From contig NZ_JARKMY010000002.1 in the NCBI RefSeq assembly GCF_029360725.1, positions 310,001-374,000 on the forward strand: DNA of 64,000 nucleotides, read 5' to 3'. The notes under the pieces were generated by a model that was not told the origin of the DNA, made no database searches, and was given only the letters and a program-made list of their open reading frames with translations. The translations under genes were made by a program, and so were the position numbers. Shown piece after piece: positions 9,858 to 18,747 of the stretch (positions within the stretch are counted from its first letter, which is position 1; the number at the start of each line of letters is the position of its first letter). The DNA is from Chryseolinea sp. H1M3-3. Lineage in GTDB: Bacteria; Bacteroidota; Bacteroidia; Cytophagales; Cyclobacteriaceae.

Positions 9858-9865
9858 TACTTTTG
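9858..9865 (+). promoter_or_regulatory. -7 element upstream of the reductase gene
   Basis: TACTTTTG fits TAnnTTTG and points toward the reductase gene. No clear -33 TTTG at the right spacing was found. The leader would be about 115 nt. Confidence 0.45.
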
Positions 9866-9987
9866 CAGACGAAGGATTAGAGGGGAATGTATTTTAAACC
9901 TACGAATAAAGATCTTTGTTTGTACTATTGCACCGACGATGGACGTGTACACACAATTTACTTTTAACTGATAACGGATTTGCACCC

Positions 9988-11109
9988 ATGGCATTTAGCT
10001 TTTTTAAAAAAACGGAGAAACCAAAAAAAGAAGAAACACACTCGGGACCCAAATACTATGATTTACGGGTAAAAAATATCATACAAGAAACAAAAGACGC
10101 TATCTCCATCGTCTTTGAACATCCTGCTTCAGGAAAGATAAACTATAAGCCTGGCCAGTTTTTGACCCTGATCACAAGTGTCAATGGCAAAGAAGTCAGA
10201 AGGGCATATTCACTATGCTCTTCTCCATTTGTAGATCACGACTTGGCAGTAACGGTAAAGCGTGTAGAAAACGGGTTGATGTCCAATTGGCTTCCCGATC
10301 ATTTAAAAACCGGAGCTACTATAAAAGTGATGGAGCCAATGGGCCAGTTCACCACAGAATACAATACGAATAATAAACGCCATATTATTTTATTTGCCGG
10401 CGGATCGGGTATTACACCCATGATGTCTATCATTAAAAGTATTCTGTCTCAGGAACCCAATAGCATCTGCTCACTCATCTATTGTAACAGGGACATCGAC
10501 AGCATCATCTTTAAAAATGACCTTGAAAAAATCGAAATAAGCGATGAGGGGAGATTGCATGTCATTCATGTTCTGGATAATGCACCAATGAATTGGCAAG
10601 GATATTCCGGGTTGTTGAATCATGACATGCTGACCAAACTTTTTGAACGTATTCCTGATTGGGGCATTGCAAACACAACGTACCTGATGTGCGGACCCGA
10701 AGGCATGATGAAAAATGTTGAGACGCTATTAGGCCAACGGAATATTCCGAAGGAGAAAATCTTTAAGGAGAGTTTCGTTCAGGGTACAATTGATAAGGAT
10801 GAAAAGAAAGAGATTGCGACATCAGAAGAACTGAAACCGCGTGAGGTAACAATTCGCTATGACGGGCAGGAATATAAAGTTATGGTTCCGCCACATAAAG
10901 CAATTCTTGAGACGGCGCTGGACCAGGGGATTGATTTACCGTACTCTTGCCAAAGCGGATTGTGCACCGCCTGCCGCGGTAAAGCATTATCCGGCAAAGT
11001 GAAATTGGATGAAGAAGAGGGTTTGTCGCAATCAGAACGGGCAGAAGGTTATGTGCTTACTTGTGTTGGGCACCCACTCACCGATGATGTTGTAATAGAA
11101 ATTGGTTGA
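9988..11109 (+). CDS. PaaE-like FAD/2Fe-2S ferredoxin reductase
   Basis: A cytoplasmic electron-transfer protein of 373 residues from the ATG at 9988. A longer frame from 9916 exists, but its extra 24 residues look non-coding. Domain order: FAD-binding FR-type domain with RAYSLCSSP, NAD-binding domain with LFAGGSGITPMMSIIKS and MCGPEGMM, and a C-terminal plant-type 2Fe-2S ferredoxin domain with cysteines in SCQSGLCTAC (C-x4-C-x2-C) and a fourth in LTCVGHP. This matches phenylacetate-CoA epoxidase reductase/flavohaemoprotein-like reductases. No paaABCD genes are nearby, so the electron acceptor is unknown. Confidence 0.88.
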   Translation: MAFSFFKKTEKPKKEETHSGPKYYDLRVKNIIQETKDAISIVFEHPASGKINYKPGQFLTLITSVNGKEVRRAYSLCSSPFVDHDLAVTVKRVENGLMSNWLPDHLKTGATIKVMEPMGQFTTEYNTNNKRHIILFAGGSGITPMMSIIKSILSQEPNSICSLIYCNRDIDSIIFKNDLEKIEISDEGRLHVIHVLDNAPMNWQGYSGLLNHDMLTKLFERIPDWGIANTTYLMCGPEGMMKNVETLLGQRNIPKEKIFKESFVQGTIDKDEKKEIATSEELKPREVTIRYDGQEYKVMVPPHKAILETALDQGIDLPYSCQSGLCTACRGKALSGKVKLDEEEGLSQSERAEGYVLTCVGHPLTDDVVIEIG

Positions 11110-11114
11110 TCTGA

Positions 11115-12098
11115 TTAATTTAAAAAACCATTTCCATTTTTAATCACCCCTGTTTTTAAGTCGATCTTATACATCGGGTTGTTTCCTCTTTTGCCGATTT
11201 GCCGCGGCACGATCATTCCTTTATAAGCATCTTCAATATCCTTTCCAGAACGTTCACGAGGTCCGAAAAAAATAAACTCGTTGTTAATTTTTTGAATCGG
11301 ATAAAAATCCTGGTGAAACGCAATAAACAGTTGATTGTCTTTCGCAAATCCATACACACTGGTTTCCTTTTCTTCACCATCACAGTTTATCAGGGAGAAG
11401 TCGTCCAGTTTTACAGAACAGTTAATTGACACAGATGGCGCATTGTTTATGAATTCGTCGAAGGTGGTGTAGTATCCTTCCTTATAATCTGTTGCTTTTA
11501 CAATAGGCATGGAGGAAAGGGAACGAAAACTTTGAGCAGGGTCAATTAAATCTTCTTTAGCGAAAGGCTGAACCGAATTTACCTCTGTTGCCCGTTTTGA
11601 AAATTGTATCAAGGCGTTTTCAATAACCGTTGCAACATTCGAAGCATGAAACGCTGTAACATCGGAACCGCGGGTCTCAATGGTTGCATGAACAGAGGTA
11701 ACGTAGTAGTAATCTTGATTGTAAGGTATAAAGAAGTCCATGCTTATCTCTCCCCTGGCAGTCTCCCTCCACATGGACGTGATTTCCGAAACTGTGAGTT
11801 CTGAAATACGCAACACAATACCTTTGTCTTTGGAAAACAAATTTGCCCGTTTTAGTAATTCGTCCAATTCCTGGACACCTGGCTTCTCAAATACCGCAAG
11901 ATCTTTTCGGTTGGTCACTCCGCGCTGAATGATCCCGATAACTTTGCTGTCCTTGCGGGCATCAACAATTTCCGAGATTTTGAAGGACATGCTGTCGGTA
12001 TTCAGTTCAAAATCCGAAAGGGAAATTTTGAAAAGGTCCTGACTGAAACTGGTTAAGCTTGAAGCTACCAGTATAGCGGAAACGATAAACCTGGCCAT
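11115..12098 (-). CDS. Secreted protein of unknown function
   Basis: A 327-residue protein not recognised. Residues 1-20 (ending TSFSQ) form a Sec signal peptide with a Gln cleavage context typical of Bacteroidota. The rest is soluble mixed alpha/beta: a domain to about residue 170 resembling DUF-type stress/envelope proteins with an RxSELTVSEITS segment, then a C-terminal part about 200-327 with beta-strand repeats. No membrane segment after the signal. Convergent with the reductase gene (5-nt gap). Confidence 0.6.
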   Translation of the reverse strand: MARFIVSAILVASSLTSFSQDLFKISLSDFELNTDSMSFKISEIVDARKDSKVIGIIQRGVTNRKDLAVFEKPGVQELDELLKRANLFSKDKGIVLRISELTVSEITSMWRETARGEISMDFFIPYNQDYYYVTSVHATIETRGSDVTAFHASNVATVIENALIQFSKRATEVNSVQPFAKEDLIDPAQSFRSLSSMPIVKATDYKEGYYTTFDEFINNAPSVSINCSVKLDDFSLINCDGEEKETSVYGFAKDNQLFIAFHQDFYPIQKINNEFIFFGPRERSGKDIEDAYKGMIVPRQIGKRGNNPMYKIDLKTGVIKNGNGFLN

Positions 12099-12166
12099 AA
12101 CTATGACAATAATGTGGATAGTAGAATGTGAAAGCGCCGAGAGGAATTCTAATTTAGGTGCAATTC

Positions 12167-12652
12167 CTACAGGTTGTATCCGCCATCCCGGACTTTTTTT
12201 ATAATTACTTTCGAAAACGTTATAAAATTCCTTACGAGCGGAACAAAAAGGATAGCCTGCATAACTCCGGTAGACTCAAAGAGCAGGTTGTTTGGCAATA
12301 CATATTTGGGCGAAGGGAACATCTTAGCCAGAATACCGTCATCTATGCCCGAAAAGAATACAATATTTTTAATCGCATGGTTGTAAACGCCTTCATACGC
12401 TCCAATAAGGATGATCGAAAAAACTAGGATGATCAGCCCATTGATGACGGAAAGGTGATTTTTCCATTTGCCTGCCCTATTTTTCACGAGCCAATGGATT
12501 GTCGTTGTCAAGATAACCACAGGTATGCTAAGCAATAAAACGTGAAGACGCCAAGGGGTTTCATAAACCATTGCGCCATAGACATGATGTAAAGATGTTA
12601 TCAGCATCAATACATTGCTGTAAAAATTCAACTTTGAAACTTCTTCCTGCAT
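12167..12652 (-). CDS. Small multi-pass membrane protein, divergent to an HxlR regulator
   Basis: About 161 residues from the ATG at 12652; the frame extends to 12742, but that would cover the regulator's promoter and lacks hydrophobic character. Four hydrophobic segments are visible (about residues 7-25, 30-50, 63-82 and 120-140), with conserved-looking HHVYGA and HW histidine motifs. Family not recognised. The divergent HxlR gene 113 nt away makes it a plausible target of that regulator. Confidence 0.6.
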   Translation of the reverse strand: MQEEVSKLNFYSNVLMLITSLHHVYGAMVYETPWRLHVLLLSIPVVILTTTIHWLVKNRAGKWKNHLSVINGLIILVFSIILIGAYEGVYNHAIKNIVFFSGIDDGILAKMFPSPKYVLPNNLLFESTGVMQAILFVPLVRNFITFSKVIIKKVRDGGYNL

Positions 12653-12765
12653 GATGCGTTGTTTTTTAGCAATACTATGGGGGCATGGTTCTACAATCAA
12701 GTAGTTACTATTTGGAAACCAGCCCATTGCTTTGCTATTCAATTGATAATGAGAATGAAATAATT

Positions 12766-13176
12766 ATGCGTAATCCAACCTTTGATGCAGGCATCTGCGT
12801 GATGACAAAAATTGTCGGACTGCTGAGCGGTAAATGGAAACCGATTTTACTTTATCTCATTCAACATGATGTGAATCGGTTTGGCATTATGAAAAAATAT
12901 ATGCCGAAGATCAGTAAGAAAGTATTGGCGGAGCAGCTTAGAGAATTGGAAAAAGATAATCTTATCTTCAGAGAGGTTCTGGTGTCACAAGCGCCTCAAG
13001 TTGTAATGTATAGTCTTACAGCGAAAGGTATTTCATTGCGAGCCCTTATCGATGAAATGATCCAATGGGGATTGATCAATTTTCAAAATGAATATTCGGA
13101 GGAACAATTAAGGGAGTTCGAGGGTATTCATCAGGGTCAACTCAGTTCTAATTGTGGAGTGACTGATCAATCATAA
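12766..13176 (+). CDS. HxlR-family transcriptional regulator
   Basis: A 136-residue winged-helix DNA-binding protein. The core LLSGKWKPILLYLI (about residues 20-33), FGIMKKYMPKISKKVLAEQLREL and REVLVSQAPQVVMYSLTAKG are the HxlR signature. The ATG at 12766 (MRNPTFDAG) gives the normal family length; an upstream ATG at 12685 would add 27 atypical residues. HxlR proteins usually bind as dimers in the divergent intergenic region, here 12653-12765. Confidence 0.9.
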   Translation: MRNPTFDAGICVMTKIVGLLSGKWKPILLYLIQHDVNRFGIMKKYMPKISKKVLAEQLRELEKDNLIFREVLVSQAPQVVMYSLTAKGISLRALIDEMIQWGLINFQNEYSEEQLREFEGIHQGQLSSNCGVTDQS

Positions 13177-13187
13177 CATTCAATAAA

Positions 13188-14177
13188 CTATGTATTGATC
13201 TCATGTTTTTTGTCCTGCGAAATATTCTCCACCGTCCATTGTATTTTCCTTTGGAAGAGATGCTGTCTTACCGGGCAATTCTGTTTATCACATATCCTGC
13301 ATTGAAACTCCAGGCAACCGTCAGTGTGAATAAAGAATTCGATCGACTTTCCGAAATGATCGCGGGTAAATTTTTTAAATACATCGATTTCGAAATGAGC
13401 TTCATGTAGGTTTAGATACCATGGAACTGTAAGATGGCAGTCAATGTGAAGTTTATCTCCATACTTGATCACCCGGAGGTTATGCAAGTCTATCCAGTTT
13501 TCTCTTCGGTTTTTGTTCAATGTGTCAACGATCTTTGCCAGCAATGCAATATCTGTTTCATCCATTATTCCCGCGAGTGAACTCCGGATAATTTTATAAC
13601 CGGTGTAAATGATGATGCCTGCAAAAAGAATGGCGACAGCACTATCGAGCCAATAAATTTCAGTAAAATAAATGAGGGTTAATCCCGCCACTATGCCAAT
13701 CGTTGTATAGGTATCTGATTGCAGATGTTTACCGCTGGCCTCAAGCGCGATGGAATTGTTTTTTGTTCCAATACGAACGCAAATCATACCCATCACATAA
13801 TTTACAACGGCAGTGATACACACTAAAATCATACCCAAATCCAACTGATTGAGTGGTTGTGGGTAGAAAATATTTCGTATCGCGTTATAGATAATAAAGA
13901 ATCCAGCTATGAAAATCATACTGCCCTCTAATGCTGCGGAAACAAATTCAACCTTCCCGTGACCATAAGGATGATCTTGATCACCGGGTTTAGCGGAAAT
14001 ATATAAGCTATACAATCCAATAAAGCCTGCTACAACATTCACAATGCTTTCTAACGCATCAGTTAATATGGCAACCGAATTGGTAAGATAGTAGGCTACG
14101 ACTTTGATGATCAGTAACAGTACCGAGATAAAAGCTACCCATTGTTGAACCTGAATGTTTTTCTTTGAAGACTCCAA
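13188..14177 (-). CDS. Cation diffusion facilitator (CDF) metal exporter
   Basis: Proton-coupled efflux of divalent metals from the cytoplasm. Six hydrophobic segments occupy about residues 10-205. The CDF metal site motifs are visible: SVAILTDALESIVNV (TM2, D-x3-like), HPYGHGKVEFVSA after TM3, and LDSAVAIL with HLQSDTYTTIG in TM5. A C-terminal domain (about 210-330) ends with a Cys-rich tail (CLEFQCRICDKQNC) that may bind metal. No ATG lies at the expected N-terminus; the frame is open to 14303 but overlaps the preceding gene, so the TTG at 14177 is favoured (330 residues). Confidence 0.85.
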   Translation of the reverse strand: MESSKKNIQVQQWVAFISVLLLIIKVVAYYLTNSVAILTDALESIVNVVAGFIGLYSLYISAKPGDQDHPYGHGKVEFVSAALEGSMIFIAGFFIIYNAIRNIFYPQPLNQLDLGMILVCITAVVNYVMGMICVRIGTKNNSIALEASGKHLQSDTYTTIGIVAGLTLIYFTEIYWLDSAVAILFAGIIIYTGYKIIRSSLAGIMDETDIALLAKIVDTLNKNRRENWIDLHNLRVIKYGDKLHIDCHLTVPWYLNLHEAHFEIDVFKKFTRDHFGKSIEFFIHTDGCLEFQCRICDKQNCPVRQHLFQRKIQWTVENISQDKKHEINT

Positions 14178-14181
14178 ATAT

Positions 14182-14442
14182 CTATTTATTTGCCTGTGAT
14201 TTGTTTTTCTTGAATAACCTGAGAAAAGCAGGGATTGTAATGGCCACCCACACGACATTGATAAACGTGTTCGCGTAGGCCGTTTTGTTAACAGAATAAA
14301 CAATCAAAAAGATTCCTCCAATGATGTTTAATGAATAAAACAATATGGAGTTTGATTTGATTAATTGGTAGCTATTTAACCCATAAGCAATCACCAAACA
14401 AATAGAGCCGGCCCAGCCTAGGGTATCTATAATTAAATCCAC
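14182..14442 (-). CDS. CBU_0592-type small membrane protein
   Basis: 86 residues with three hydrophobic segments (about 6-24, 32-50, 57-76). The pattern LGWAGSICLVIAYGLNS followed by LNIIGGIFLIVYSV and NVVWVAITI matches the CBU_0592 family of small integral membrane proteins, function unknown. It starts one base after the lactonase stop and is followed four bases later by the CDF gene, so all three are probably one transcript. Confidence 0.75.
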   Translation of the reverse strand: MDLIIDTLGWAGSICLVIAYGLNSYQLIKSNSILFYSLNIIGGIFLIVYSVNKTAYANTFINVVWVAITIPAFLRLFKKNKSQANK

Positions 14443-14443
14443 A

Positions 14444-15466
14444 TTAATCTCTTAGCTTGATCCTGACAACGTACATGTCTGCTGTAACATACAGTGTTTT
14501 TTCATCAGGTGAAAGCGCACAATTTGAAGTCAATTCCGAGATCTTTATCCGTCCTAATAATTTCGCATCACGGTTAAAAATCCAAACACCGCCGGGCCCG
14601 GTCGCAAAGACATTTCCTTGCTTGTCTATCTTTAATCCATCAGGCAACCCCTTTTCAGTCTTCGCATTTTCACTCGCATCGTAAAAAATTCTGGCGTTGG
14701 TAAGCATATCGTTTTCGGCCAAGTCAAAAGCATACCATTTTGCTTTCTCAGGGTCAGAGTTTGCGACGATCAACGTTTTTTCTTCAGGAAACAAGGCAAT
14801 ACCATTCGGTCTTGTGATTGAATCTGTGAGCAACTTCAGCTGTCCATTGGATTGCTTGTAGACACCGTGGAATGGTGTTTCCTTCGTTGGATCGTCTGCT
14901 TTTTTCGGGAGCCCGTATGGAGGATCCGTTATAAACAATTCACCTTTGCTATTAAATACTGCATCGTTGGGGCTGTTCAGTTTTTTGCCATTGAAGTTAT
15001 CTGCCAGTGATATAAATTTTGGTTCGGGCGCTGACAATGGCGCATCCATTATGGCAACTCGTCGATCTCCATGTTGACAAAGTACGAGCTTGCCTTCACT
15101 ATTTAAGGTCAGACCGTTCGATCCGGGTTCGTCACCATAAGGCAACGTGCCCGTCCTTCCCGAAGGCGTCAGGTAAGTTTCTTTTCCCTTTTCCTCCGTC
15201 CATTTATAAACTGTATTGGCAGGAACATCCGAAAATAGCAACGCTTTTTGTTCTTCAATCCAAAGCGGACCTTCGCTCCACTCAAAACCTTCTGCAATGA
15301 TCTCAACAGCAGCATCTGCCTTGACAATCGCATCTAAGTCTGGATCAATTCGTTCGATCGTGCCAATGGATTTCGTTTCTTCTTGGGTCTCCGTTTCTGC
15401 TTGCTGTTCTTTTTTAGTACACGAAAAGGAAGCGATGAGGAGCGCACATGCAATCAGGTATTTCAT
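14444..15466 (-). CDS. SMP-30/gluconolactonase-like lipoprotein
   Basis: A 340-residue lipoprotein: the signal MKYLIACALLIASFSC ends in a lipobox Cys at 16, then an acidic/Gln linker. The body is a six-bladed propeller of the SMP-30/LRE family: EGPLWIEEQKALLFSDV (metal Glu in FEWSEGP), LNSPNDAVFNSKGELFITDPPYG (metal Asn) and LPDGLKIDKQGNVFATGPGG (metal Asp). It likely hydrolyses a sugar or other lactone in the periplasm. First gene of a minus-strand set with the two membrane proteins. Confidence 0.88.
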   Translation of the reverse strand: MKYLIACALLIASFSCTKKEQQAETETQEETKSIGTIERIDPDLDAIVKADAAVEIIAEGFEWSEGPLWIEEQKALLFSDVPANTVYKWTEEKGKETYLTPSGRTGTLPYGDEPGSNGLTLNSEGKLVLCQHGDRRVAIMDAPLSAPEPKFISLADNFNGKKLNSPNDAVFNSKGELFITDPPYGLPKKADDPTKETPFHGVYKQSNGQLKLLTDSITRPNGIALFPEEKTLIVANSDPEKAKWYAFDLAENDMLTNARIFYDASENAKTEKGLPDGLKIDKQGNVFATGPGGVWIFNRDAKLLGRIKISELTSNCALSPDEKTLYVTADMYVVRIKLRD

Positions 15467-15514
15467 AGGAGTGGTTTAGGTATTTTGAACAATAAAGTAT
15501 TGAAAGCTGGGGCA

Positions 15515-16120
15515 TTACAGCGCTTCAATTCTTTTATATTTCGAGTTATAATCTTTAAGTGCTTCAATGTATTCAAATCTTTTTTTGGTGGTCGATTTAT
15601 CAACTCTCGTATAGATAAATTTTGTATTTCTGTCCCACTTCAATTCGTAGTTGGTTAAATTTTTATTTAATACTTTCTTTTGATTTTCGGAATGGATGAC
15701 TTTTTCAGATTTTAATAAAGTGCGTGTAAGCGTATCGTAGCCTTTTATTGTAAAATTGCCATAGCTATGAATCAGATCATCAGAGATGTCCTCTTCTAAT
15801 TCGTACTTTGTTTTGGCCAGTGTGCCATCCAGGAAATATAACGTGATGCATTTCACCGGCCGGTTATAAATGGTTTTATTGGGATGTTCAATGACGTAAA
15901 ACTCGGCTCTTTTTTTATGGAATTTGCCAAATAAATTTTTCCCCAGCTCATAGCCCCTAAGCGTATCGGTCGTGCCATCCAATCTCAAAAAACGTTCAGC
16001 TATATTTTTTTCGCTCTTCTTGATTTCTTCCTCATCGGGATTTTTTTCCTTCTTAGGCTCATCACGTTCACAAGACGCTAATGCGAGAACGCCTGTTAGA
16101 AAAATAATTACCCCTTTCAT
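15515..16120 (-). CDS. Lipoprotein of unknown function
   Basis: 201 residues from the ATG at 16120: signal with lipobox LALASC (Cys 16), a highly charged KK/EE linker to about residue 45, then a beta-rich domain. The C-terminal part contains YNGxxxG-free beta strands resembling MORN-type/antitoxin-like repeats, but I cannot assign it to a family. The frame is open upstream to 16234, overlapping the next gene; the lipobox settles the start. Confidence 0.65.
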   Translation of the reverse strand: MKGVIIFLTGVLALASCERDEPKKEKNPDEEEIKKSEKNIAERFLRLDGTTDTLRGYELGKNLFGKFHKKRAEFYVIEHPNKTIYNRPVKCITLYFLDGTLAKTKYELEEDISDDLIHSYGNFTIKGYDTLTRTLLKSEKVIHSENQKKVLNKNLTNYELKWDRNTKFIYTRVDKSTTKKRFEYIEALKDYNSKYKRIEAL

Positions 16121-16160
16121 AACCTGAGCAAACTGAGGTTTTGAGTTGTTGAATGCGGAA

Positions 16161-16571
16161 TTAACCAAACACAGCCTTGATGGCAGTATAGGCAATTCGC
16201 TCGTCTTCATCTTCTGATAGTCCACTGACACCAATTCCGCCGATCACTTTATTACTTTGTCGGATCGTAACGCCGCCTCCAAAACCTGTAATGCCTTTAT
16301 CACCCCAGAATGCAGGTGGTCTGTCGTTGTTTAACATGAATTCGCCCATGAGTTTGGTGTCTTTTCTGTCGCGGGCAGCTGTGTAGGCTTTATTATGTGC
16401 AATTAAGGAGGCTGCCGGACTCGCTTCATCCATCCTGAGAAATGCAATCAACTCACCTTCAGGCCCGCTTACCGCAACAGCGATTTGTTTGTTAATTTTT
16501 TTTACTTCGTTAACGACGTGCTCGATCAATTGGACGGCTTCCTGGGAGCTGACCTTTTCGTATGAATACAT
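16161..16571 (-). CDS. GlcG/HbpS-family (DUF336) haem-binding-like protein
   Basis: 137 residues from the ATG at 16571 (a TTG six codons upstream is also possible). The pattern AVAVSGPEGELIAFLRMDEA, HNKAYTAAR, GGVTIR and IGGIGVSGLSEDEDERIAYTAIKA is typical of GlcG/HbpS proteins, small alpha/beta proteins linked to glycolate use, corrinoid or haem binding. No signal peptide, so cytoplasmic. Specific role unknown. Confidence 0.85.
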   Translation of the reverse strand: MYSYEKVSSQEAVQLIEHVVNEVKKINKQIAVAVSGPEGELIAFLRMDEASPAASLIAHNKAYTAARDRKDTKLMGEFMLNNDRPPAFWGDKGITGFGGGVTIRQSNKVIGGIGVSGLSEDEDERIAYTAIKAVFG

Positions 16572-16750
16572 AACTTGTTTTTTTGACAACCATCCAATGT
16601 AAGGGCTCTCATGAAATTATGCAAAAAGCAACTGACACTTTGTTAAGGATTCTCAAGACTGGTTATTAAACTATCAAATCTGCGACCTCCTGTCAAAGAA
16701 ATAGGGATTAACGATTATGGTTTCTTATTTTTCAGTCCTAAAGACAGCGC

Positions 16751-17380
16751 ATGATTTCAGTTTCGAACCTTTCTTTTACCTATTCACCCAACTCAGAAAT
16801 GTCTTTTCCTGATTTTACAGTGAACAGCGGTGAGCACTTTTTATTGTTGGGTGATTCGGGTAGTGGAAAAACGACTTTACTCTATTTATTGGGTGGACTG
16901 CTCCGTAACTATACCGGTTCTGTTAGAATTAACGACGTTGCCCTTGAAAACCTCAGCGAACATGCGCTGGATAAGTTCCGTGGTCAGCACATGGGGTTCG
17001 TCTTTCAAAGAAATCACCTGATCAGCGCTTTGACCGTCGAACAAAACCTCATGATGCCTGCTTATCTGGCAGGGTTGCCTGTTCAGGGCGAACGTATCGA
17101 ATCGGTACTGAGCAGCCTTAAGATTTCGGATAAGAAAAAAAGCAAAGTTACAAAACTGAGCCAGGGACAGGCGCAACGCGCAGCCATCGCCCGCGCAATA
17201 ATAAATAGACCGTCAATTATTTTGGCCGACGAACCAACCTCTGCCCTGGACGACAAACACTGTCATAGTGTAATATCCTTACTGATGGAAGTTGCTGATC
17301 AAAACAAATCAACATTGCTTATTGCAACGCATGATCAAAGACTAAAAAGTGAGTTTTCGAAGAAAATCTTATTAAAATAA
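16751..17380 (+). CDS. ABC transporter ATP-binding protein, LolD/MacB type
   Basis: 209 residues with Walker A GDSGSGKTTLL (about 34-44), Q-loop FVFQRNHLI (near 82), signature LSQGQAQR (near 137; the second position is G-Q in place of the usual G-G/E), Walker B IILADEP (near 157) and the H-loop ATHDQ (near 194). It is the energising subunit for the FtsX-like permease 48 nt downstream. Confidence 0.92.
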   Translation: MISVSNLSFTYSPNSEMSFPDFTVNSGEHFLLLGDSGSGKTTLLYLLGGLLRNYTGSVRINDVALENLSEHALDKFRGQHMGFVFQRNHLISALTVEQNLMMPAYLAGLPVQGERIESVLSSLKISDKKKSKVTKLSQGQAQRAAIARAIINRPSIILADEPTSALDDKHCHSVISLLMEVADQNKSTLLIATHDQRLKSEFSKKILLK

Positions 17381-17428
17381 AATTTTGAAGCACGATACAC
17401 ACAAACCGATAACGATTAACGAACGTCC

Positions 17429-18676
17429 ATGAACATCTTTACGCTAGTTTGGAGTTACCTGAAGGCAAGACCCCTGAACACGGCGATCAATATTCTCTTG
17501 CTTTCACTCGGTATAGCTGTTATCACGATCCTGCTTTTATTTAATAATCAACTGGAGGAGAAAATTTCAGACAATGCCAAAGGAATTGATCTGGTAGTAG
17601 GTGCCAAGGGTAGTCCGCTGCAATTAATTCTCTGCAATATTTTCCATGTCGATTTACCTACTGGGAATATTAAATTATTTGAGGCCGAACGAATCGCAAA
17701 GAACAGGCTAATTAAAACAGCCATACCCTTAGCCCTGGGCGATAGTTATCAAGGTTACCGTATTGCTGGAACAAACGTTAATTATCCCGAATTGTATGAG
17801 GCAACACTAGCCCAGGGTGCCTGGTGGAAAAATAACCTGGAGGTAACGATTGGTGCTAATGTAGCCGCCTTATCTAAGCTTAAACTGAATGATGAGTTTG
17901 CCAGCGCTCACGGCCTTTCACAAGAAGGACATGCCCACAATGAGCATCATTATATTGTGAAGGGTATCATGAAACAAACAAATAGCGTGTTGGATAATTT
18001 GATCCTTACAAATGTTGAAAGTGTGTGGATCATGCATGAAACTTCAGATAACCCATTTCTTTCAGACAGCTCCAAGAATATATCCACCAAACATTCGTCG
18101 TTAGTTCCGTCAGTATTGCGGACTGATTCTTCGAAAGAAATCACATCCTTGTTGATCAAATATCGTTCGGCATTAGCGGCGATTCAGCTTCCGCGATTAG
18201 TAAATTCTCAAAGCAGTTTGCAGGCAGCTGCGCCGGCATACGAAACCGCGCGATTGTTTTCCATTCTAGGTGTGGGTGTCGATATTATGATGAGCTTTGC
18301 CTACGTGCTAATTCTGATTTCCGCTTTGAGCATTTTCATTGCACTCTATAACTCTTTAAAAGAACGCCGCTACGATATGGCTGTGATGCGCACAATGGGG
18401 GCGTCGCGTACAAAACTTTTAATGTCCATATTGATGGAAGGTGGTTTACTTACACTGGTCGGAAGTTTGATAGGACTTTTAATGGGTCATTCAGTACTTT
18501 TTATTTTATCCAACATCCTCGAACAAACACAAAAGGCTGGAATAACAGGCCTTATTTTCTATTCGCAGGAATGGATAATTTTGGCCGGAAGTCTGATCTT
18601 AGGCGTTTTATGCTCACTGATACCAGCTATCCAGGCATATAAAACAGATATATCAACCGTACTATCAGGGAACTGA
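17429..18676 (+). CDS. FtsX-like ABC permease with His-rich periplasmic loop
   Basis: 415 residues with the MacB/FtsX topology: one N-terminal membrane helix (about 15-36), a large periplasmic domain (37-285) and three C-terminal helices (about 288-312, 337-360, 381-405). The motif RRYDMAVMRTMGASR between helices is typical. The periplasmic domain contains EGHAHNEHHY (about residues 168-177), a possible metal-binding loop. With the ATPase and the following secreted protein it resembles metal-linked LolD/FtsX systems; direction and cargo are not known. Confidence 0.85.
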   Translation: MNIFTLVWSYLKARPLNTAINILLLSLGIAVITILLLFNNQLEEKISDNAKGIDLVVGAKGSPLQLILCNIFHVDLPTGNIKLFEAERIAKNRLIKTAIPLALGDSYQGYRIAGTNVNYPELYEATLAQGAWWKNNLEVTIGANVAALSKLKLNDEFASAHGLSQEGHAHNEHHYIVKGIMKQTNSVLDNLILTNVESVWIMHETSDNPFLSDSSKNISTKHSSLVPSVLRTDSSKEITSLLIKYRSALAAIQLPRLVNSQSSLQAAAPAYETARLFSILGVGVDIMMSFAYVLILISALSIFIALYNSLKERRYDMAVMRTMGASRTKLLMSILMEGGLLTLVGSLIGLLMGHSVLFILSNILEQTQKAGITGLIFYSQEWIILAGSLILGVLCSLIPAIQAYKTDISTVLSGN

Positions 18677-18747
18677 AACTTTACACTATGAAATATGCGT
18701 TAATCCCCCACGTGTCTGCTATGAGCATGCTTCAATATTTTACAAAA

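Noticed and set aside
9916-9987. Longer N-terminus of the ferredoxin reductase
   Set aside because: The extra residues do not resemble the family and lie in the probable leader; the ATG at 9988 fits the normal start.
12685-12765. Upstream start of the HxlR gene
   Set aside because: It would add 27 residues foreign to the family and occupy the divergent promoter region.
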